Assembly (NCBI GenBank): GCA_021613375.1
Contig: CM038717.1
Location: forward strand, 36,845,199-36,909,198
DNA length: 64,000 nt
Source of the DNA: Megaleporinus macrocephalus
Lineage: Eukaryota > Chordata > Actinopteri > Characiformes > Anostomidae
Direction of reading: 5' to 3'
Shown: positions 61,121-64,000 of the stretch, piece after piece
Numbering within the stretch: the stretch's first letter is position 1
Layout of the letters: every line of letters begins with the position of its first letter
The notes under the pieces: generated by a model
Told to the model about the DNA's origin: nothing
What the model saw: the letters and a program-made list of their open reading frames with translations, nothing else
Database searches by the model: none
Program-made: the position numbers and the translations under genes

Positions 61121-61258
61121 AACAAGTATCATACTTTACTTTCAATGGAACCAAATTTTTTACAAGCTATTTTGGAGCATTTCTATTGGTCGTTTTGCCA
61201 TAAAGTTTTCACACAATGTAAACGACCATTGACGTGTTCAAATGATGTAGAAAAATGT
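60851..61258. mobile_element. Fold-back repeat, inverted pair A around (TA)n
   Basis: The left arm (60851-61039) and right arm (61117-61258) are imperfect inverted copies. The left has GACCAATAGAAATGCTCCAG and TTCCATTGACTTACATTGAA; the right has CAATGGAACCAAATTTTTTA and GGAGCATTTCTATTGGTCG. The TA microsatellite at 61040-61116 forms the loop. No coding capacity. Confidence 0.8.
61040..61116. repeat. (TA)n microsatellite
   Basis: About 38 uninterrupted TA units in the centre of fold-back copy A. Confidence 0.97.
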
Positions 61259-61308
61259 ATTATCTAAAAAATGTTATCTACTTATATACATTAATATATA
61301 TTAAATAT

Positions 61309-61752
61309 CGTTGCTGTCCAAGGAAAAACATATCTCTAACACAATGACTGCTGTTTACATGTGAATGGACCAATAGAAAAGCTCCAAAACGGCTTGGAAG
61401 AAACTCTGTTTCCATTAACTTCCATTAAAAACTAAGACTTTCCTGTAAAGTTGACGTTTTGGAGATACTGTTTATATATGTATATATATATCCAAAAAAC
61501 TTGTGTCTATAGAATAACAACTTTACAGGAGAGTCTCCGCTTTCAATGGAAATTAATAGAACCAGAGTTATTTCCAGGCCGTTTTGGAGCATTTCTATTG
61601 GTCCAGTCATCATAAAACTTTCACAGGATATAAAGAGCAGCCGTTGTGTTTAAATGATATAGATATAAAAAGTAATAATATTGACAAAAATGGACATACG
61701 TATTCATATATTTGCATTGACATAAAGATACTTAGTTTTCTTTGGACAACGA
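61309..61752. mobile_element. Fold-back repeat, inverted pair B
   Basis: The outer ends CGTTGCTGTCCAAGGAAAAA and the complement of TTTTCTTTGGACAACGAC form inverted termini. Inside, GGACCAATAGAAAAGCTCC is mirrored by GGAGCATTTCTATTGGTCC. The centre is a short TATATATGTATATATATA tract. Same family as copy A and 205-410. Confidence 0.8.
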
Positions 61753-62181
61753 CAACATAAAAGAAAGCCTAAAGTAGGCAAATTAGCAGATTAGTCAAAT
61801 TGCCAGCTGTGCTATCGGATAACGTACTTGCTGGCTGTTTGTTAATAGTAGCTAACGTTGGTTATATATATGATATATATTGTTGCGAATAATCTTTTTA
61901 ATATATTATATATTATTTATTTATTTATTTTTTGGTTTGTTAAACAAAAAAACGATGCCCAACAGCACCATAGCAGTATTACCAAGGTCCTCTGGGGGGC
62001 CGCAGACTGTAGTGTTTATATGATACATGTGGTCATTCTGATACCACACACATAATTACCACACATCACTGTAGCATGAGAGAGAAAGAAAGCAAATGAA
62101 GGGCCAGATTAAGTTTGTTAGGTGCGCCTGGCCAGTGAGGCTATAGTGCCCTGTCCCCACAAACCCACCTATAATATCATG
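61753..62181. other. AT-rich sequence between MITE copies
   Basis: No gene seen. Contains TATT/TTTA low-complexity at 61910-61930. Confidence 0.4.
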
Positions 62182-62416
62182 GCTGTCCAATGTAAAACAT
62201 GTATCTTATTTTTGTTGATTTTGAGTTTTCTACATCATTTGAACAAGCCAATGACCCTTTACATTGTGTGGAAATTTCATGATGAATGGACCAATAGAAG
62301 TGCTCCAAAATAGTTTGAAAGATTTCTGGTTCCATTGACTTGACATTGAAAAGAAAGTAAGTTTTTGCTCTCTCCTGTAAAGCTGCAATTTTGGAGCTTG
62401 TTTTTCATTGGACAGC
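62182..62416 (+). mobile_element. Single copy of the same MITE family
   Basis: About 235 bp with ends GGCTGTCCAATGTAAAACAT and the complement of TTTTTCATTGGACAGCGACG, giving inverted termini around GCTGTCCAATG. It is the simple (non-duplicated) form of the unit that is paired head-to-head in copies A and B. Confidence 0.75.
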
Positions 62417-62599
62417 GACGACATGTTAATTTACCAATTAATAATGAATCATCAGCTCAAACAATCAGGACATCAGCTTGTTCACAGAGAACCGCAGTGT
62501 ACAGCAAATGAGACACTGGATTGAAAACAACAGCATATAGACCTCACTGTCCATCAGATTTACTGAGCAGTACTTCTCGTTTGATATTTAGGCTGGACA

Positions 62600-63270
62600 G
62601 AGGTGTCAAGTAACGAAGTACAAATACTTAGTTACCTTACTTAAGTAGAAATTTTGGTTATGTATACTTTACTGTAGTAATTATTTTTCAGCACCATTAT
62701 CTGTACTTTCTACTCCTTACCTTTTAAACATAGTGTCGTTACTCCTATTTCATTTCAGCTTGTTTTCATTCATGTACATTTACATTCTATTAAAGATTAT
62801 TAATAACATGTCTTTGAAGTTTGACTTCATTACAATACTTATATACAACTAGTCATCATATCTTCTGCTTCATGAAACACATGTTAATGTTCAGTAGTAA
62901 CAGATATGCTTCTTTAATATATTTACATTGTACTAAACTACATTCATGTTCAATGGGCGTATATGCGGCTGAAACAGGAAGCCTAGCGCATCCCAAATTT
63001 ATCAACTTTAACATTTTAATATAACATTATAGTCTTTATGACTTTTAGAAGAATGGGGTTTTTGGGGAGGTGGGCTAGTGCTCTATAGACCCCTGTGGTG
63101 TGGCCTAAGCTTTTGTCCTTAAATGGCATTTTTTCCTTACATTACTTTTACTTTTATACTTTAAGTAGTTCTGAAAGGAGTACTTTTACACTTTTACTAG
63201 AGTAAAAAGCTTGAGTTGATACTTCAACTTCTACAGAAGTTTTTTAAACCCTAGTATCTATACTTCCAAA
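62600..63270. mobile_element. MITE with AAGTAACGAAGTACAAATAC terminus
   Basis: The left end (GTCAAGTAACGAAGTACAAA) matches a very common fish non-autonomous element. The right end near 63180-63270 has complementary motifs such as TTTACTAGAGTAAAAAGC and ACTTCAACTTCTACAG. The middle is AT-rich and non-coding. Confidence 0.6.
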
Positions 63271-63351
63271 GTAGCTCCAAAGTATTTAAGTATTGGATTA
63301 TTAGAATTATTAACAACATGCACTTCTTTGGAGCTCCTGGTAGAGTTGGCT

Positions 63352-63371
63352 AAGAGGGAGAGGGAGAGGGA

Positions 63372-63408
<37 letters not shown>
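63352..63408. repeat. (GAGAGG)n/(GA)n microsatellite
   Basis: GAGAGG-type hexamers pass into a pure GA run. Confidence 0.95.
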
Positions 63409-63409
<1 letters not shown>

Positions 63410-63726
63410 CATTTCTGTCCAGGTGTTCTAGAGACTTGGGGAAATGCTCTGCTCGGCCCATATGTTTGGTGTGTGTGTGAGTTAATCAGTCACAGTAACA
63501 GCTGTGTGCTAAATTCCTATTCTGTGCAGAACGTGGATGATTATCCACCGAAGTAGAGAAGTACAACCGCCCTCGTTACATTCCATTACATTCATTACAG
63601 AGAACTTAATCACAGCAATCATTTTACACTGTTTTCTAATTTATATATATAATACACTATTATATAAAATATCCAATATTCAATACGGCACTGGCATTTT
63701 CTCTCATCCACAAAGACTTACTTTTA
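63409..63726. other. Unique sequence, no gene seen
   Basis: AT-rich, no recognisable feature. Confidence 0.4.
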
Positions 63727-63905
63727 CCTGTACACAGGTAGATGAAGGTAGTGTTACAGTTTACTTGTACACAGGTAGGTGAAGGTAGTGTTACAGTTTA
63801 CCTGTACACAGGTAGGTGAAGGTAGTGTTACAGTTTACCTGTACACAGGTAGGTGAAGGTAGTGTTACAGTTTACCTGTACACAGGTAGGTGAAGGTGGT
63901 GTTAG
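63727..63905 (+). repeat. 37-bp tandem array, about 5 copies
   Basis: The unit contains ACCTGTACACAGGTAGGTGA and AGGTAGTGTTACAGTTT, with a 37-bp spacing. Confidence 0.95.
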
Positions 63906-64000
63906 TCTTTCCCAAGGACTCTTATTGGTATAGTGTAAGGTGGTTACCCAGGTGGGGTAACCCAGTCTACAGTAAGGGGGGCAGCTGCACAGTTTGTGTT

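Noticed and set aside
60869..61203. Open frames on both strands with alternating Tyr-Ile
   Set aside because: They run through a TA microsatellite.

Overview
The window looks like intergenic, repeat-dominated DNA from a teleost fish, probably an ostariophysan such as a characiform (a guess from repeat types, not from a marker gene). The evidence is Tc1-like transposons of the type common in fish, Rex1/L2-group and L1/Tx1-like LINE remnants, a tRNA-derived SINE, a Ty3/Gypsy-like solo LTR, many small inverted-repeat elements and abundant micro- and minisatellites. There is no bacterial or viral gene organisation and no operon. Almost all short open frames are frames through repeats.

About 40 percent of the window is tandem repeat. 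The arrays, in order, are: an 85-bp satellite (14.8-18.4 kb); a roughly 44-bp TG-rich minisatellite with 3-kb higher-order structure (18.4-30.3 kb) that abuts the 85-bp array with no spacer; a 40-bp array (36.3-36.8 kb); a 33-bp array sitting inside a LINE copy (37.8-40.4 kb); a 43-bp array (42.0-42.3 kb); a 61-bp array carrying AATAAA in nearly every unit (43.8-46.5 kb); a 48-bp array (51.7-53.2 kb); a degenerate ~61-bp array (54.7-56.2 kb); a ~61-bp array (57.2-59.7 kb); and a 37-bp array (63.7-63.9 kb). This density of unrelated minisatellites would fit a subtelomeric or pericentromeric setting, but no telomeric motif was seen.

Left flank (1-14.8 kb): a 0.76-kb TIR element inserted in an older dispersed repeat, a dead Tc1 transposase with long inverted repeats, a half THAP-domain remnant, and the one convincing protein-coding segment of the window. 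That segment is a minus-strand exon at 8247-9651 encoding 467 residues: a LINE-type endonuclease/exonuclease/phosphatase domain with its catalytic residues retained, followed by a ~210-residue region I do not recognise and no reverse transcriptase. A second decayed Tc1-like element and a perfect 37-bp-arm hairpin follow.

Middle (30.3-43.8 kb): LINE remnants, LTR fragments, duplicated dispersed repeats and weak exon candidates on the minus strand. Right flank (46.5-64 kb): a SINE, a LINE 3' end, fold-back MITEs (one family also occurs at the far left of the window), microsatellites and AT-rich unique sequence. Apart from the exon at 8.2-9.65 kb and a few low-confidence exon candidates, no host gene can be supported. 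No pathway or gene cooperation can be inferred.
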